From contig JAJZTS010000016.1 in the NCBI GenBank assembly GCA_021848725.1, positions 1-40,029 of the forward strand: a stretch of DNA of 40,029 bases, in the 5' to 3' direction. The position numbers were made by a program, and so were the translations under genes. Origin of the DNA: Pseudomonadota bacterium (GTDB taxonomy: Bacteria > Pseudomonadota > Gammaproteobacteria > Burkholderiales > Thiobacillaceae). Each line of letters starts with the position of its first letter. Within the stretch, counting starts at the first letter, position 1. Shown one piece after another: positions 16,256-25,462 of the stretch. The notes beneath the pieces were generated by a model. It had not been told where the DNA came from. It did not search any database and saw only the letters and a program-made list of their open reading frames with translations.

Positions 16256-17980
16256 TTAAGATTGGGTCGCTTCGGGAGGCACGCAGGCGAGGCTGGGGTC
16301 GGCCACCAACACCGCCTCCATGCCAACCGGGAGAAATTCCGTCAGTTTGTCCAATACGGCCTGTTCTCTGAGCGTGTAACGCAGGTTGTGGTAGGCGCCC
16401 ATTTCGCCGCCATCTTCGGCGCCGAAACGGAACACCGATTTCGCATCCGGATGCAGCACGCAACAGCCGGGTTGGCCGAAATTGCGATGCCAGAACCGCG
16501 GTTGCTCGGTCGTGCAGGAATTGCCGAAACAGCGCAGCGGCGAACGTAGTCCCTGGGAGAGCCAGTCGGCATCTGGCGCATCGCCTGATTTCGCCGGCGC
16601 GGGGATATGGAATAGGCGGCTGTAGCGGATGCAGCCGGCCGCCGGCACGTCGTCAGCCGCCGCGTCTGCGCGCAAGGGCGGCAGCAAGATCGAGTCGCTG
16701 GCATTCAGCTGCGCGGCCAGCAGCGTGTCGAGCACCGTGCAGTATTCCAGTTGCATCAGACCGGCGTCGGCCTCGATCTCATTGAACAGGCAGGCGTGGG
16801 CCGCGATGACCGGCTCGTCGAGCTCGACGGTAAGCACCTTGAGCTGTTTGGCGGCGCAACCGGCCAGTTGTACGGCGCCGGCGCCGATCTGCGTCGCGCC
16901 GTCCAGCCAGAGATTGTCGAAACGGTAGACGGCGGCTTGGTTCAACTCGATCGCGCCCAGGATGCACAAGGGCGCTGCAGCCAGGCCGCGCACGGTGACC
17001 AGCGGCAGCGTCAAGCCGTTCCACTTGGTCTTGCTCAGGCTGAGTGCCGCCAGGTGGACGGTCTTGCCGTCGACGGTGATGTCGACGGTGCTGGTGGTGA
17101 CCGCATCGTCGCTCCAGCCCGATACATCGGTGCCGGCCGCCTGCTGCACTTTCGCGTCCAGTTCGCTCCAATCCAGGCTTTGGTGTTGGCTGGCAAAGAA
17201 CCCTTCCTGCGGCGCGTAAAACAACGGCACCCGGCGCGGGTGGGCGTGGCCATGGCGCCAATTCGGCGTGCGCAGATCGACCGTGCGCCGGGAGACGTCT
17301 TGGAAGCTGTCCGGCGTGAACGACGGCGGGTGCGGTTGCTGGCTGTTCAGCGTGCAGGGCAGGCCATGCCGGTTGATCTGGCGCCAAGGGACGGATTGCC
17401 CGGCAAAGGTGGTTGTGTGGGCGGCCGGGTTGCTTTCCTCGCAGCGCACCGCGCGCGAGCAGTAGCGCAGGTCGACAGTGGCCGCAGGCAATGCCGGATG
17501 CCGGGCGCGTTCGGCCGGCACGGCATCGGCTGCGATGGCGGCTTCGCCGTAGGCCGCTTCCGGCAACAGCGGCCGGTCGACGCGCGGCGTGATCGCTACT
17601 CGCTTCCACCCCTCTTGGACCTCCACCTCGAAGCGGCCGACCGCCTCGGCAATGGCCTCGATGCTGACGCGGGTGCCCTTGCGTTGCCGCCAGGCCACGG
17701 CGTCGGCCAACTCGGCACGGCGCCCGGCCTCGTCCGGCGAGGCCAGGCGCACGTCCAGCAGTTGTGCGAAATAAGGCAGCAGCCAGTCCTGGCAATGGCG
17801 GCTCTGCGCATCCTGGTCGGGAAAGCCATCGTAGAGCCGCTGCTCCAGCGTGCTATGGAAGGCATCCAGCAGTTCGCCGTAGACCGTGAGCAGGCGGTCG
17901 AGATCGCCGGTCTCGTCGCGCTCGCGCCAGACCGCGGGCAGCCATTCTTGCAGCAGACGGGCGTAGCCGGGGGCGCTCAT
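16256..17980 (-). CDS. Phage tail protein I-like baseplate protein with long C-terminal extension
   Basis: The product is 574 aa from ATG at 17980, which overlaps the stop of the upstream baseplate gene as ATGA; the frame is open further upstream, but that part is a shadow of the neighbour. Residues ~1-125 (YARLLQEWLPAVWRERDE, LLTVYGELLDAFHSTLEQRL, LLPYFAQLLDVRLASPDE, WRQRKGTRVSIEAIAEAVGRF) are typical of the tail protein I/TIGR02242 family that closes the baseplate wedge. Residues ~130-574 are an extra region of unknown fold, with a central stretch that looks beta-rich (IDITVDGKTVHLAALSLS-like strands). The position directly after the J-like protein is as in other eCIS loci. Confidence 0.75.
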   Translation of the reverse strand: MSAPGYARLLQEWLPAVWRERDETGDLDRLLTVYGELLDAFHSTLEQRLYDGFPDQDAQSRHCQDWLLPYFAQLLDVRLASPDEAGRRAELADAVAWRQRKGTRVSIEAIAEAVGRFEVEVQEGWKRVAITPRVDRPLLPEAAYGEAAIAADAVPAERARHPALPAATVDLRYCSRAVRCEESNPAAHTTTFAGQSVPWRQINRHGLPCTLNSQQPHPPSFTPDSFQDVSRRTVDLRTPNWRHGHAHPRRVPLFYAPQEGFFASQHQSLDWSELDAKVQQAAGTDVSGWSDDAVTTSTVDITVDGKTVHLAALSLSKTKWNGLTLPLVTVRGLAAAPLCILGAIELNQAAVYRFDNLWLDGATQIGAGAVQLAGCAAKQLKVLTVELDEPVIAAHACLFNEIEADAGLMQLEYCTVLDTLLAAQLNASDSILLPPLRADAAADDVPAAGCIRYSRLFHIPAPAKSGDAPDADWLSQGLRSPLRCFGNSCTTEQPRFWHRNFGQPGCCVLHPDAKSVFRFGAEDGGEMGAYHNLRYTLREQAVLDKLTEFLPVGMEAVLVADPSLACVPPEATQS

Positions 17981-20928
17981 GTCCGGTACTCCTCGACGGT
18001 CGGGGTGAAGTTGCTGTCCTCGAACACCAGGCATTGCTTCGGTGTCGGCCAGGCCGCCATGATTTCGCTGCCGGTCTTGGTGATCCGCGTGAGTTGCGCG
18101 GCGGCGTCGTCGTCGATCGAAATGCTGCAATCGCTGTTTTCCACGCCGGCCACGCCGTCGACGATTTGGTAGATCTCGCCACGGTAGAGGGGCTGGCCGA
18201 GCTGCCGATATTGCTCGGTGAAGGCGGCGAGCAAGGCGGCGCCGACGGCGTCCTGCACGGTCTGGCTATCGTAGGCATCGGTGCGGATGCGAATCTTCAC
18301 CGTGAGCTTGAAGGTCAACCGAACGTAGTCGGTGACGGTCAAGGCCACGCCGGGTTGCGCACGCGCGAGCAGGTAATTCTGCAAATCCGTTTTTACCGAG
18401 GGGGTCGGCGTGTCGCCGCCGGCGGCCATGACCACGACCTCCAGGCTTTCGCGCTGGCCCAATCCGGGCGGCTTACGGAAGGCACGTGCTTGCCAGACGC
18501 TGGCATGGCCTCGGGCCAGTTGCGCGAAGTCCTCCAGCGACACCGCGCGGTCGAGCGCGAGCAAGGTGGCGGGGGCATTTTCGCGCAGGTCGGCATCGCT
18601 CTCGCGGTCGGCGCCGCCGCTGCTGGCGATGGGTTGCACCACCGAATCCAACAGCGGGTGCGGTTTGACCAACTTGACCAGGCTGCCGGCATCGATGTTG
18701 CCGGCAGCGCCCGAACCTTGGCGGAAGCTGACGCGCACATTGTTGCCACCGGTCGGTAGGCGGCGGCCGTTGCGGCCGTCGCCAAACTGGATGCTGGCAT
18801 AGCCGTCTTCGTCGATGCGCACTTGGTAGTGGGCATCGGTGGCGCTGGCGTCCTTGAGATTGGCGACCTGGGTCCAGGTCTCGTCGGCCACGGCCACGGC
18901 GAGATCGGCCCGTACGCCGGCGCTCATGCTGGCGTCGGCGACGAAGCTCAGGTCGGCGACCTCCAGCGTGAAGCGCTGGTTGCTCTGGGTGCCGTCGCCG
19001 CTGCCCAGCACGCGTTGCGCCCGGGTCTCGCCGTGGCCGGCATCGACCACGTTGGCGTAGATTTTGAGGTTGCCATACTGGGTGCCGTCCGGTAAGGCAT
19101 CGGCCAGTTTCAGCCAGGGGGCGCTGGCGTCGTCGCTGAGCGCGGCGATCGAGGTCGCCATGGCCTCGCTGCCATTGTCGACGATCAGTGCCCGATTGGC
19201 TTTGAGCCCGGTCGGTAAATCCTCTAATACGATCAGCGTGCCACTGAGCGGCGTGACGTTCTCCTGCCAATCGACGAGCTGCGCTTGTTTTTGGAAGTGG
19301 CTGTAGACGCCGGTATGGCTAAGGAAGAACGGGCCGCCACCGCGATCGTGCCAAATGCCGTCGGCGCTGAGGGTGGCCTCTTCGCGCTCCATGTCCAGGG
19401 CCACGGTGGCCAGCCGAGTCCAAGCCATTTGCGCGCCCTTCACGACCACGGCGAAATCGCCGGCGGCGGTTTGCTTGCACAGGCCGGTGATCAGCCCGGT
19501 CTGCAAGTGGCCATCCGCGCTTTTGTTGAGGAAGGTATCGACGGTCCAAGGTCCGGCACCGGGCGGTGGCGCGAGCAAGGTCTGCGGGTTGTTCAGGCGT
19601 AGGTCGGTATCGCCGGCTACGCCGTCGGTGTTCTCGTGCCAAGTCACGGTCAGTGCGGTATAGCCTGCCCGTTCGTCCGCGACAATGGCCGAGGCATCGG
19701 TGCCGACCGGTACGTATTTGGCATGCAGGCAGTAGTAGACCGGCAGGTATTCGCGCTCAATTTTAGTGCCGGAGATCACGCGGATATCCGCGAGCCATTG
19801 ATCGGCCAAGCGCGACCAATCGCCGGCGGCGAACACGACATCGACCACCGTGCCGTCATCCTCGATGGTGCGGCGGTTGGGTGAACTGGCCAGATCGGTC
19901 AGCGGCACGGTGACCGGCCGGGCGACGGTGGCGCCATCGAGCGTAAGTTGGGCGATGGCGCGGTAGAACACCAGGCGGTCGTCATGCACGGCCTTGATCC
20001 GGCGGTAATAGGGTTTATCGTCGGCCGAGCGGATGACCACGATATCACCGGCGGCCAGGTCGCTGGCCGGCACGGCCAATTGCAGACTGTGGCCGGCCTT
20101 GTCCACGCCCTCCGTGGCGGGACCGATCGGTGTGAGCTTTTCCTTGGGCTGGATATGCACCACGGTGTGACCCTTGACGAAACCGGCGGGGATCGCGGGC
20201 GTGATCGTGACCGTGGTGCTGTCGTCGCCTAGGATCAGGCCTTGTATCAAGTGCGCCGAGAAATGGTCGGCATCGCGATCGTCCACCAGCAGCAGCGGCT
20301 CGCCGCTCTTGATCTTGTCCAGCTGGCCCTCCAGCACCAGCGTCGTGCCGGACAGCGCATCGGGGTTATTCAGGTGTTCGGCGGCATACAGGATATTGAA
20401 GTTAGCGTCGGTCTCCAGTTCGGCCAGGGTCTCGAACACCACCGGGCTGCCCGAGCTGGGGCTGTACTTCACCTGCAGGCCGGCAGCCACGGTGCCCGAT
20501 TTGCCGTCCTTGAGCAGCAGCGCCAGCGGCGTCGAGGCCGAGGCCGGCGGGATCGGTGCGTAGTCGAGCAGCGTTACCAGTCGGCGCAGGTTCTCCCATT
20601 GGCTGGCGGTGCCGAGATAGCCCTCGTTGGCATAGGCGTCGATATGGCTGCCCAGGATATGGCAGGCACGGGCGAAACTGCGTGTGAGTTGCCACAGCAT
20701 GTCGTCCGGGTCGCTGGCATAGAGCGCTTCCAGGCGGGATTTTTTCGCTTCTTCGGTCTCGGTCGAGTGGCCTTCGGCATCGACCGGGATGGTGGCGTCG
20801 GCTTGCGTCCACTGCGGGAATTCTTTCTTGAGGCCGGCGCGTAGCCGCTCCAGGAACACCGCAGCGTTGCCGTCGAGGTAATCGAAGCGGGATAGGCCGG
20901 CGCGGTTCCAGCGGGTCAGGTCGCTCAT
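17977..20928 (-). CDS. Baseplate J-like wedge protein, large (Afp11/12-type)
   Basis: The product is 983 aa from ATG at 20928 (MSDLTRWNRAGLSRFDYLDG); the open frame upstream of this is the neighbour's shadow. N-terminal helices (DPDDMLWQLTRSFARACHIL, NEGYLGTASQWENLRRLVTLLDYAP) are typical of baseplate J/gp6 proteins, as is the C-terminal part (RENAPATLLALDRAVSLEDF, then ARGHASVWQARAFRK, and LTVTDYVRLTFKLTVKIRI). The large middle part is beta-rich with repeated small domains. Such long versions match the putative baseplate assembly family TIGR02243. Start and stop overlap with both neighbours (ATGA type), so translation is probably coupled. It should form the wedge ring that joins the hub to the sheath. 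Confidence 0.8.
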   Translation of the reverse strand: MSDLTRWNRAGLSRFDYLDGNAAVFLERLRAGLKKEFPQWTQADATIPVDAEGHSTETEEAKKSRLEALYASDPDDMLWQLTRSFARACHILGSHIDAYANEGYLGTASQWENLRRLVTLLDYAPIPPASASTPLALLLKDGKSGTVAAGLQVKYSPSSGSPVVFETLAELETDANFNILYAAEHLNNPDALSGTTLVLEGQLDKIKSGEPLLLVDDRDADHFSAHLIQGLILGDDSTTVTITPAIPAGFVKGHTVVHIQPKEKLTPIGPATEGVDKAGHSLQLAVPASDLAAGDIVVIRSADDKPYYRRIKAVHDDRLVFYRAIAQLTLDGATVARPVTVPLTDLASSPNRRTIEDDGTVVDVVFAAGDWSRLADQWLADIRVISGTKIEREYLPVYYCLHAKYVPVGTDASAIVADERAGYTALTVTWHENTDGVAGDTDLRLNNPQTLLAPPPGAGPWTVDTFLNKSADGHLQTGLITGLCKQTAAGDFAVVVKGAQMAWTRLATVALDMEREEATLSADGIWHDRGGGPFFLSHTGVYSHFQKQAQLVDWQENVTPLSGTLIVLEDLPTGLKANRALIVDNGSEAMATSIAALSDDASAPWLKLADALPDGTQYGNLKIYANVVDAGHGETRAQRVLGSGDGTQSNQRFTLEVADLSFVADASMSAGVRADLAVAVADETWTQVANLKDASATDAHYQVRIDEDGYASIQFGDGRNGRRLPTGGNNVRVSFRQGSGAAGNIDAGSLVKLVKPHPLLDSVVQPIASSGGADRESDADLRENAPATLLALDRAVSLEDFAQLARGHASVWQARAFRKPPGLGQRESLEVVVMAAGGDTPTPSVKTDLQNYLLARAQPGVALTVTDYVRLTFKLTVKIRIRTDAYDSQTVQDAVGAALLAAFTEQYRQLGQPLYRGEIYQIVDGVAGVENSDCSISIDDDAAAQLTRITKTGSEIMAAWPTPKQCLVFEDSNFTPTVEEYRT

Positions 20929-22121
20929 CCCTTCTTGCCTCCTTGCAGAGTCAGCACGAAGTAGCCGCGCTCGGGCTGGGCTGGGTCGTTGTCGCAGATC
21001 GCGATTTCCAGGCCGTCCAGTACGATGTGGCCGGTAGCGGCCTGATCGGGGAAACGGTCGCCCAGACGCTTGAACCGGTTGAGGCAGACGTTGTCCACCC
21101 CGTCCAGCGCCATCAGCACTTGGTAGAGATCGCTGGCCCACAGGTCTTCGCCGAAGCGCAGACGGCCCGGCTCGAAGAAACTGCCGGCACCGGTGCCCAA
21201 GGCCTTGCCGACGGCCTGACGGATCTCGGATTGGAAGTAGTCGGCATCGACCTGGATCGACAAGTGCATGGCGATGCCGACCTCCACCGCTTCTTCCAGC
21301 ACCACCTCCTGGCCGATCATGCGATAGGCCTCCAAGTAGGGGTAGAGCACGCTGCGTACGCTCGGGTTGCTTGAGCGCTCGGGCAGATAAAGCGCGCGTT
21401 CGTCGTGGAAGCTGTCGGTTTCTTCCCATGCGTCGTCGCTGTATGTCCCCGGTTCATCCAGGTCCAGGCGCTGCCACGCGATCACCGCGACATGCACGGT
21501 CGACCACGCGCCATCCCAGCTTGCCCAGGCGTGGGCGCGCAAGACCAGCGGGTGTGCTTCCAGGCGGGTCTCGAAATCGTCGAGGGTGACCATGCGATGC
21601 TGGTCGTGGATCGAGCGCGGGCCATCCAGCCGGGCTTGATCCATTTTTTCGGGATGGTCCATCCACCAATTGTCGAAGCGGGTGTTGTCTGCGTCGGTCA
21701 ACGGCTCGTCCGATTGCGCTTCGGTGATGTCGTCGAACGGTTTGTCGCGCGTGCGTTTGGCCAAGCCGGCGGCATCGTAGCCGATCAATTTCAGCAGACG
21801 GCGCAGCGATTCCGGCCGGCGCGCGGTTTCCAGGTAACCTTCGGCCGCGCTGCGGTCGAGGCTGTCGGACAGTTGGTCGAGCGCGAAGGCGAGCACTTCG
21901 ACCAAGGTGACCTCGACATCCGCCGCTGTCCAGCGCCGGCGCTCGGGAAAGCGCGCGGCTAATTCCTGCAGCATGAACAGGCGGAAGCTGTCGTAGTCGC
22001 GCAGGTCCCAATCGAAGTCGTCGCCCAGTTCGGGCAGGGTGTCGGGCAGATCGACTTGGCGCTGTCCGCAATCCGGGCAGTTGCCGTCGAACGACAGGGC
22101 GATGGGTGGGGTGGCGGCCAT
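20925..22121 (-). CDS. Baseplate J-like wedge protein, small
   Basis: The product is 398 aa. An N-terminal CPDC pair (Cys15 and Cys18) is followed by the segments DWDLRDYDSFRLFMLQELAA, DVEVTLVEVLAFALDQLSD and GYLETARRPESLRRLLKLIGYD, which mirror the N-terminal helices of gp6/J-like baseplate proteins. A later segment (VDADYFQSEIRQAVGKALGTG, then LYQVLMALDGVDNVCLNRFK) matches the usual J-like C-terminal region. It thus looks like a second, compact J-like paralogue next to the large one, as in Afp11/Afp12. It is separated by one base from the gp25-like gene and overlaps the next gene by 4 bases. Confidence 0.75.
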   Translation of the reverse strand: MAATPPIALSFDGNCPDCGQRQVDLPDTLPELGDDFDWDLRDYDSFRLFMLQELAARFPERRRWTAADVEVTLVEVLAFALDQLSDSLDRSAAEGYLETARRPESLRRLLKLIGYDAAGLAKRTRDKPFDDITEAQSDEPLTDADNTRFDNWWMDHPEKMDQARLDGPRSIHDQHRMVTLDDFETRLEAHPLVLRAHAWASWDGAWSTVHVAVIAWQRLDLDEPGTYSDDAWEETDSFHDERALYLPERSSNPSVRSVLYPYLEAYRMIGQEVVLEEAVEVGIAMHLSIQVDADYFQSEIRQAVGKALGTGAGSFFEPGRLRFGEDLWASDLYQVLMALDGVDNVCLNRFKRLGDRFPDQAATGHIVLDGLEIAICDNDPAQPERGYFVLTLQGGKKG

Positions 22122-22122
22122 G

Positions 22123-22509
22123 TCAGCTCTCTCCCACGGTGAACAACTGGCTTTCGCGATGGCCGACCGCGGCCAGGGTGTAGGCGATCTCGATGGTCAG
22201 GGTGGCGTCGTCGCCGCTGACCTCCACTTCGATGCTCTTGGGGTCGACCTCGCCTTGCAGTGCGTCGGCCAGCGAGGCGAGCAGGCGGCGCTTGGTGATC
22301 TGCCACAGCGGCGTGCCGTTCGGCTCGAACACCAGCGCCTTCACGCCGGCGCCGAATTCCGGGCGGAACACGCGCTCGCCGGGCAAGGTGAACAACACTT
22401 GTTCGATCTGGCCGCGGATATGCTCGGCGCGCCTGGCCAAGGCCGGCATGCTGGTGTCCATATGGAAGGGGAAGGCCAGGTAAGGAGGATCAACCAATCG
22501 GCGTGCCAT
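22123..22509 (-). CDS. gp25/GPW-like baseplate wedge protein (Afp9-like)
   Basis: The product is 128 aa. The segment RRAEHIRGQIEQVLFTLPGERVFRPEFG, followed by GAGVKALVFEPN, is the classic gp25/GPW pattern, with the RP-FG turn that recruits the sheath initiator. The rest (LLASLADALQGEVDPKSIEVEV) also fits. Length is normal for the family. A ribosome site of GAGGAAA type lies upstream, and the preceding spike gene ends 9 bases before. It is expected to sit in the baseplate and nucleate sheath polymerisation. Confidence 0.9.
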   Translation of the reverse strand: MARRLVDPPYLAFPFHMDTSMPALARRAEHIRGQIEQVLFTLPGERVFRPEFGAGVKALVFEPNGTPLWQITKRRLLASLADALQGEVDPKSIEVEVSGDDATLTIEIAYTLAAVGHRESQLFTVGES

Positions 22510-22518
22510 TCTGTTTCC

Positions 22519-23337
22519 TCATGCGGTCATGACCTTGGTGGATAGGCTGCTCATCTCGCCCTGCGGCACGGGCGGGCCGGACGGGCCGACGCCGGTCGGG
22601 TGCACATGGGTGGCGAACAGGGTGAGAAAACTGGTGCCCTTGATCACCGGCTCGCCGCCGGCGCCGCCGAGCATCACTTGGCTGCCTTCCACGGTGATGG
22701 TCGCGCTGCTGCTCACCTTCACGCCGGAGGCGGCCATCTCGATCTTGTTGCCATTGGCGTCTTGCACGGTGGCGCCTTGGTTGTTCAAGGTCAGCGTGTT
22801 GCCGTTGGCGTCTTCCAACACGACCTTGCCGTTCTTCGCGTCCAGCGTGAGCTTGGCCCCGGCCTGGTCGGTGAGCGCGAGGTTGCCGTCCTTGTCCATG
22901 TCCAGCGCCGCACCGCTCATGTGCAAGAGCTTCACCTCCTCGGCGTCGTCCTTGTCTTCGACCAGGAAGACGTGGCCTTTGGCGCTGCGCAGCACCTGGG
23001 TGGTCGGCGGGTCTTGCACCTCCGCCGGCGCATCGCCGGGCTGTTGCCAGAAACTGCCGGTCCAGATCGGGAAGTCCAGGTTGCCGCCCTCGAATTCGAC
23101 CCAGATCTGGGCGCCGATGCCGGGCACGCAGAAGAAACCCTGATTGGCCAGGCCGCCGCAAGGCAGGCAGGGCAAGGCCCAACCGGTTTCTTGGTCGCCG
23201 AGCAGGCTCGGCACGCGCAGCTTGACCCGGCCGAGCTTGTCCGGATCGGCGTTGTCGGTGACGAAGCCACGGTGCTTGCCGAAGGCGCGCCGTTGGCTGA
23301 GGTTCTGTGCGAGTTGGCGTTGCAGGTCGTCGGCCAT
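22519..23337 (-). CDS. Spike protein, gp5/VgrG-like (baseplate assembly protein V)
   Basis: The product is 272 aa. Residues ~18-100 form an OB-fold of the gp5/VgrG type (GFVTDNADPDKLGRVKLRVP, then WALPCLPCGG, GFFCVPGIGAQIWVEFEGGN, DFPIWTGSFW). Residues ~115-240 show short repeated strands (GNLALTDQAGAKLTLDAKNG, VVLEDANGNTLTLNNQGATV) as in the triple-stranded beta-helix needle. The C-terminus (THVHPTGVGPSGPP) is the usual HxH-P spike end. It forms one functional unit with the hub gene upstream; in Afp the two are a single protein (Afp8), here they are separate. No PAAR protein is seen in the window. Confidence 0.85.
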   Translation of the reverse strand: MADDLQRQLAQNLSQRRAFGKHRGFVTDNADPDKLGRVKLRVPSLLGDQETGWALPCLPCGGLANQGFFCVPGIGAQIWVEFEGGNLDFPIWTGSFWQQPGDAPAEVQDPPTTQVLRSAKGHVFLVEDKDDAEEVKLLHMSGAALDMDKDGNLALTDQAGAKLTLDAKNGKVVLEDANGNTLTLNNQGATVQDANGNKIEMAASGVKVSSSATITVEGSQVMLGGAGGEPVIKGTSFLTLFATHVHPTGVGPSGPPVPQGEMSSLSTKVMTA

Positions 23338-23344
23338 GGCTCAC

Positions 23345-24502
23345 CTAGAAGAGGGCGGCCAGCACGCCGGCGATGCCGGAGGCGGCGGGAACGCTGTCGA
23401 GGTTGTCGCCGAAGGCGTTGCGCAGCAGCTTGAAGCGCTGGCGATAGCCTTGAGGCGTGAAGCTGTGGCTGACGCTGTCCACGTAATAAATGCCGGACAA
23501 CCAATCGCCCAGGCCGTCCACCGGCACCGGCTGGCCGGTCTGCAAGACGTGGCCGTAGAGCGTGCCATCCAACTCGCCTTCGCCTTGGATGCGGTGAATG
23601 TCGATGTCGTTGATCTTTTGTTGGGCCACGGCGCGCAGGCGCTCGGTATCGGCGCCGGCCTCGGCCGACATCTTCCAAATAAATTCTTCCAGGCCGGCAT
23701 CCTTGCTGTCGGCGGAGGTGGTGCCGAGCGAATGCAAATTGGAATAGATCGGCTCCGATTCGGTCGAATCGCCGCTTTCCGCCGGGGCATCGTAAGCGAC
23801 GGCATCGGGCTGGTGGCCGTCTGCGCGGACATTGAGCGAGATGCAGTTGGTGTCGGTGCCGGCGTAGATCAGGATGGCGTCTTGCAGATGGGTATCCAGC
23901 CGCATCGGGCCGAAATAGACGAAGCCCTCGCGGAACATCAATTCGTAGCCGTTGAACTCGGCGCGCGATTTCAGGAACTTGATGTCGGTGTCGTCTTGCA
24001 AGACACCGACCAGGCTATCCTGGCCGGCGCCGTTTTCCGGGTGGGCGGCGAGGCCGTAAGGCGTGAGGATTTCGCTCAGTATCAGGGTGTCGCTGGACGG
24101 CAGGTCCGCCGTGCCCCAGGTCTTGCGCTGGTGCGGGCGATCCAGTCGGATCGAATCGTCCTGGCACACTACCTTGACCTGGGCGGCGCCGGCATCCTGC
24201 GGCGTTTCCAGATTCACCTCGCGGATGTAGCCGCGCATGACTTCTTCCTCGCGGTTGCCGAAGACGGCGGTGATCACGATGCGCGCCCACTGCACGAACA
24301 CCCCGGCATCCTGGATCGTCCATAGCCCCAGCTCGTTCCGGCGCGTCTCGAAACTGAGCATGGCGGTGCTTGCTTCGGTGCGGCTGACTTCCACCGTCAC
24401 TTCCAGCAGGAAGGGATAGAAGTCGGCGATCTCCGCGCCGTCTACGGTGACGATGCACTCGGCCGGCGCGCGATCCTTTTCGGACAGGAGGTCGAGCGTC
24501 AT
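23345..24502 (-). CDS. Baseplate hub protein, gp27-like (late control D family)
   Basis: The product is 385 aa and corresponds to the gp27-like N-terminal half of VgrG/Afp8. It starts with a beta-domain (CIVTVDGAEIADFYPFLLEV) and continues with GYIREVNLETPQDAGAAQVK, SEILTPYGLAAHP, DTDIKFLKSRAEFNGYELMF and the terminal VDSVSHSFTPQGYRQRFKLL, all typical of the phage late control D/hub family. It is 7 bases from the spike gene, with 10 bases to the upstream LysM gene. The trimeric hub is expected to connect the tube to the spike. Confidence 0.85.
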   Translation of the reverse strand: MTLDLLSEKDRAPAECIVTVDGAEIADFYPFLLEVTVEVSRTEASTAMLSFETRRNELGLWTIQDAGVFVQWARIVITAVFGNREEEVMRGYIREVNLETPQDAGAAQVKVVCQDDSIRLDRPHQRKTWGTADLPSSDTLILSEILTPYGLAAHPENGAGQDSLVGVLQDDTDIKFLKSRAEFNGYELMFREGFVYFGPMRLDTHLQDAILIYAGTDTNCISLNVRADGHQPDAVAYDAPAESGDSTESEPIYSNLHSLGTTSADSKDAGLEEFIWKMSAEAGADTERLRAVAQQKINDIDIHRIQGEGELDGTLYGHVLQTGQPVPVDGLGDWLSGIYYVDSVSHSFTPQGYRQRFKLLRNAFGDNLDSVPAASGIAGVLAALF

Positions 24503-24512
24503 GGCGTCAGCC

Positions 24513-24803
24513 TCACTCTTTCGCCTTCGGGATCAGGATGACCTCGCCCGCGCGCGCCTTCAGCGAGACCTCGACGCCGCTTTGCAGGTCGGGGTTGGCA
24601 TCGATGATGCGCCACCACAGGCGGTCGTCGCTGTAGTAGTGACGCGCCAGTAGGTCGAGCCGGTCGCCTTCCTGGATGACGTGCTCGACGACGCCGGTTG
24701 CCGTGCCGATCTCGCGTGGGCGCACGCCCTTGCAGGTCACCGTGCCTTGGGCGTCGGCCTCGAAGCGGCGGGCATCTTTGTAGCGGGAATTCTTCAAGAA
24801 CAT
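24513..24803 (-). CDS. LysM-domain tail protein
   Basis: The product is 96 aa. Residues ~40-92 form a single LysM-like fold (HVIQEGDRLDLLARHYYSDD, RLWWRIIDANPD, GEVILIP). Small LysM proteins of this kind (also called tail protein X-like) sit between the tube initiator and the hub in eCIS and contractile phage clusters. The ATG shares one base with the TGA of the upstream gene. No signal peptide, so it is a structural particle part rather than a cell-wall protein. Confidence 0.85.
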   Translation of the reverse strand: MFLKNSRYKDARRFEADAQGTVTCKGVRPREIGTATGVVEHVIQEGDRLDLLARHYYSDDRLWWRIIDANPDLQSGVEVSLKARAGEVILIPKAKE

Positions 24804-25450
24804 CAGAATAGCCCTCCGATGGCGGAGACCGCGGTGCGGCCGGTGTTGAGCGCGGCACCGACCACTTGCCGCACTTTCTCGACCTGGTAGAACGGGTTGT
24901 TGCCCTCGATCATTTGCACGCCGAGTTTGACCGTGGCGCGATAGGGCACCAGGGTCGGCAGATGCGCGGTCTCGTTGACCTCGACGCTCTTGAGGAAGAT
25001 CGGCAGCACATGGCTGCCCCAGACCAAGAGCAAGACCGAGGCGGTCTGGCTGCGCTGGAATGCGCGCGAACCGCCGAGGCCCAGGCTGGACAGCACTTGC
25101 AGCCCGCCTGGGCCCTGGGTCTTGGGCTCGACCATGCTGCGCAAGGTGTCCAGCTCCGGTTGGATGCCATATTCTCGCGCCACGACTTCGTCGTCGTTCA
25201 TGCGGTCGGTCGCATCCAGCAGAATCTCGATATCGAAGCTTTCCGGTTCCACCGCCACGCCTTGGGCCACCCGTGCCGTTTCGGTCGGCAGCGCGAAGTC
25301 GTAGCCGCCGCGCGTGGCCGGCGTGGAACCCAGGGTCAGGGTGACGCTGCGGCTGCGCGTGAGGCTTTGCGGGTTGAAGTCGAAGGCCAACACCAGCGGC
25401 GGCAGCGACAGCGCATATTCGATCAGGAAGCCTTTGATCGGGGCGAGCAT
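24803..25450 (-). CDS. CIS tube N-terminal domain protein (Afp7-like tube initiator)
   Basis: The product is 215 aa. The sequence LVLAFDFNPQSLTRSRSVTL, the segment PESFDIEILLDATDRMND and the closing VPYRATVKLGVQMIE match the CIS_tube N-terminal family (Afp7-like). In Afp the LysM domain is fused to this protein; here LysM is a separate gene directly downstream. The ribosome site AAGGAG lies 8 bases upstream and includes the stop of the preceding gene. The protein is expected to sit between the hub and the first inner-tube ring. Confidence 0.8.
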   Translation of the reverse strand: MLAPIKGFLIEYALSLPPLVLAFDFNPQSLTRSRSVTLTLGSTPATRGGYDFALPTETARVAQGVAVEPESFDIEILLDATDRMNDDEVVAREYGIQPELDTLRSMVEPKTQGPGGLQVLSSLGLGGSRAFQRSQTASVLLLVWGSHVLPIFLKSVEVNETAHLPTLVPYRATVKLGVQMIEGNNPFYQVEKVRQVVGAALNTGRTAVSAIGGLF

Positions 25451-25462
25451 CGTCGATTCTCC

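Noticed and set aside
8016..16549. Long + strand open frames opposite the DUF4157 and DUF6519 genes (for example 8016-9089, 11483-12835, 15221-16549)
   Set aside because: They mirror the real - strand genes in GC-rich DNA, have Arg/Ala/Gly/His-rich composition, no recognisable domains and no ribosome sites.
20929..21429. N-terminal extension of the large J-like protein (1150 aa in total)
   Set aside because: The added part is a shadow of the small J-like gene; ATG at 20928 overlaps the upstream stop as expected.
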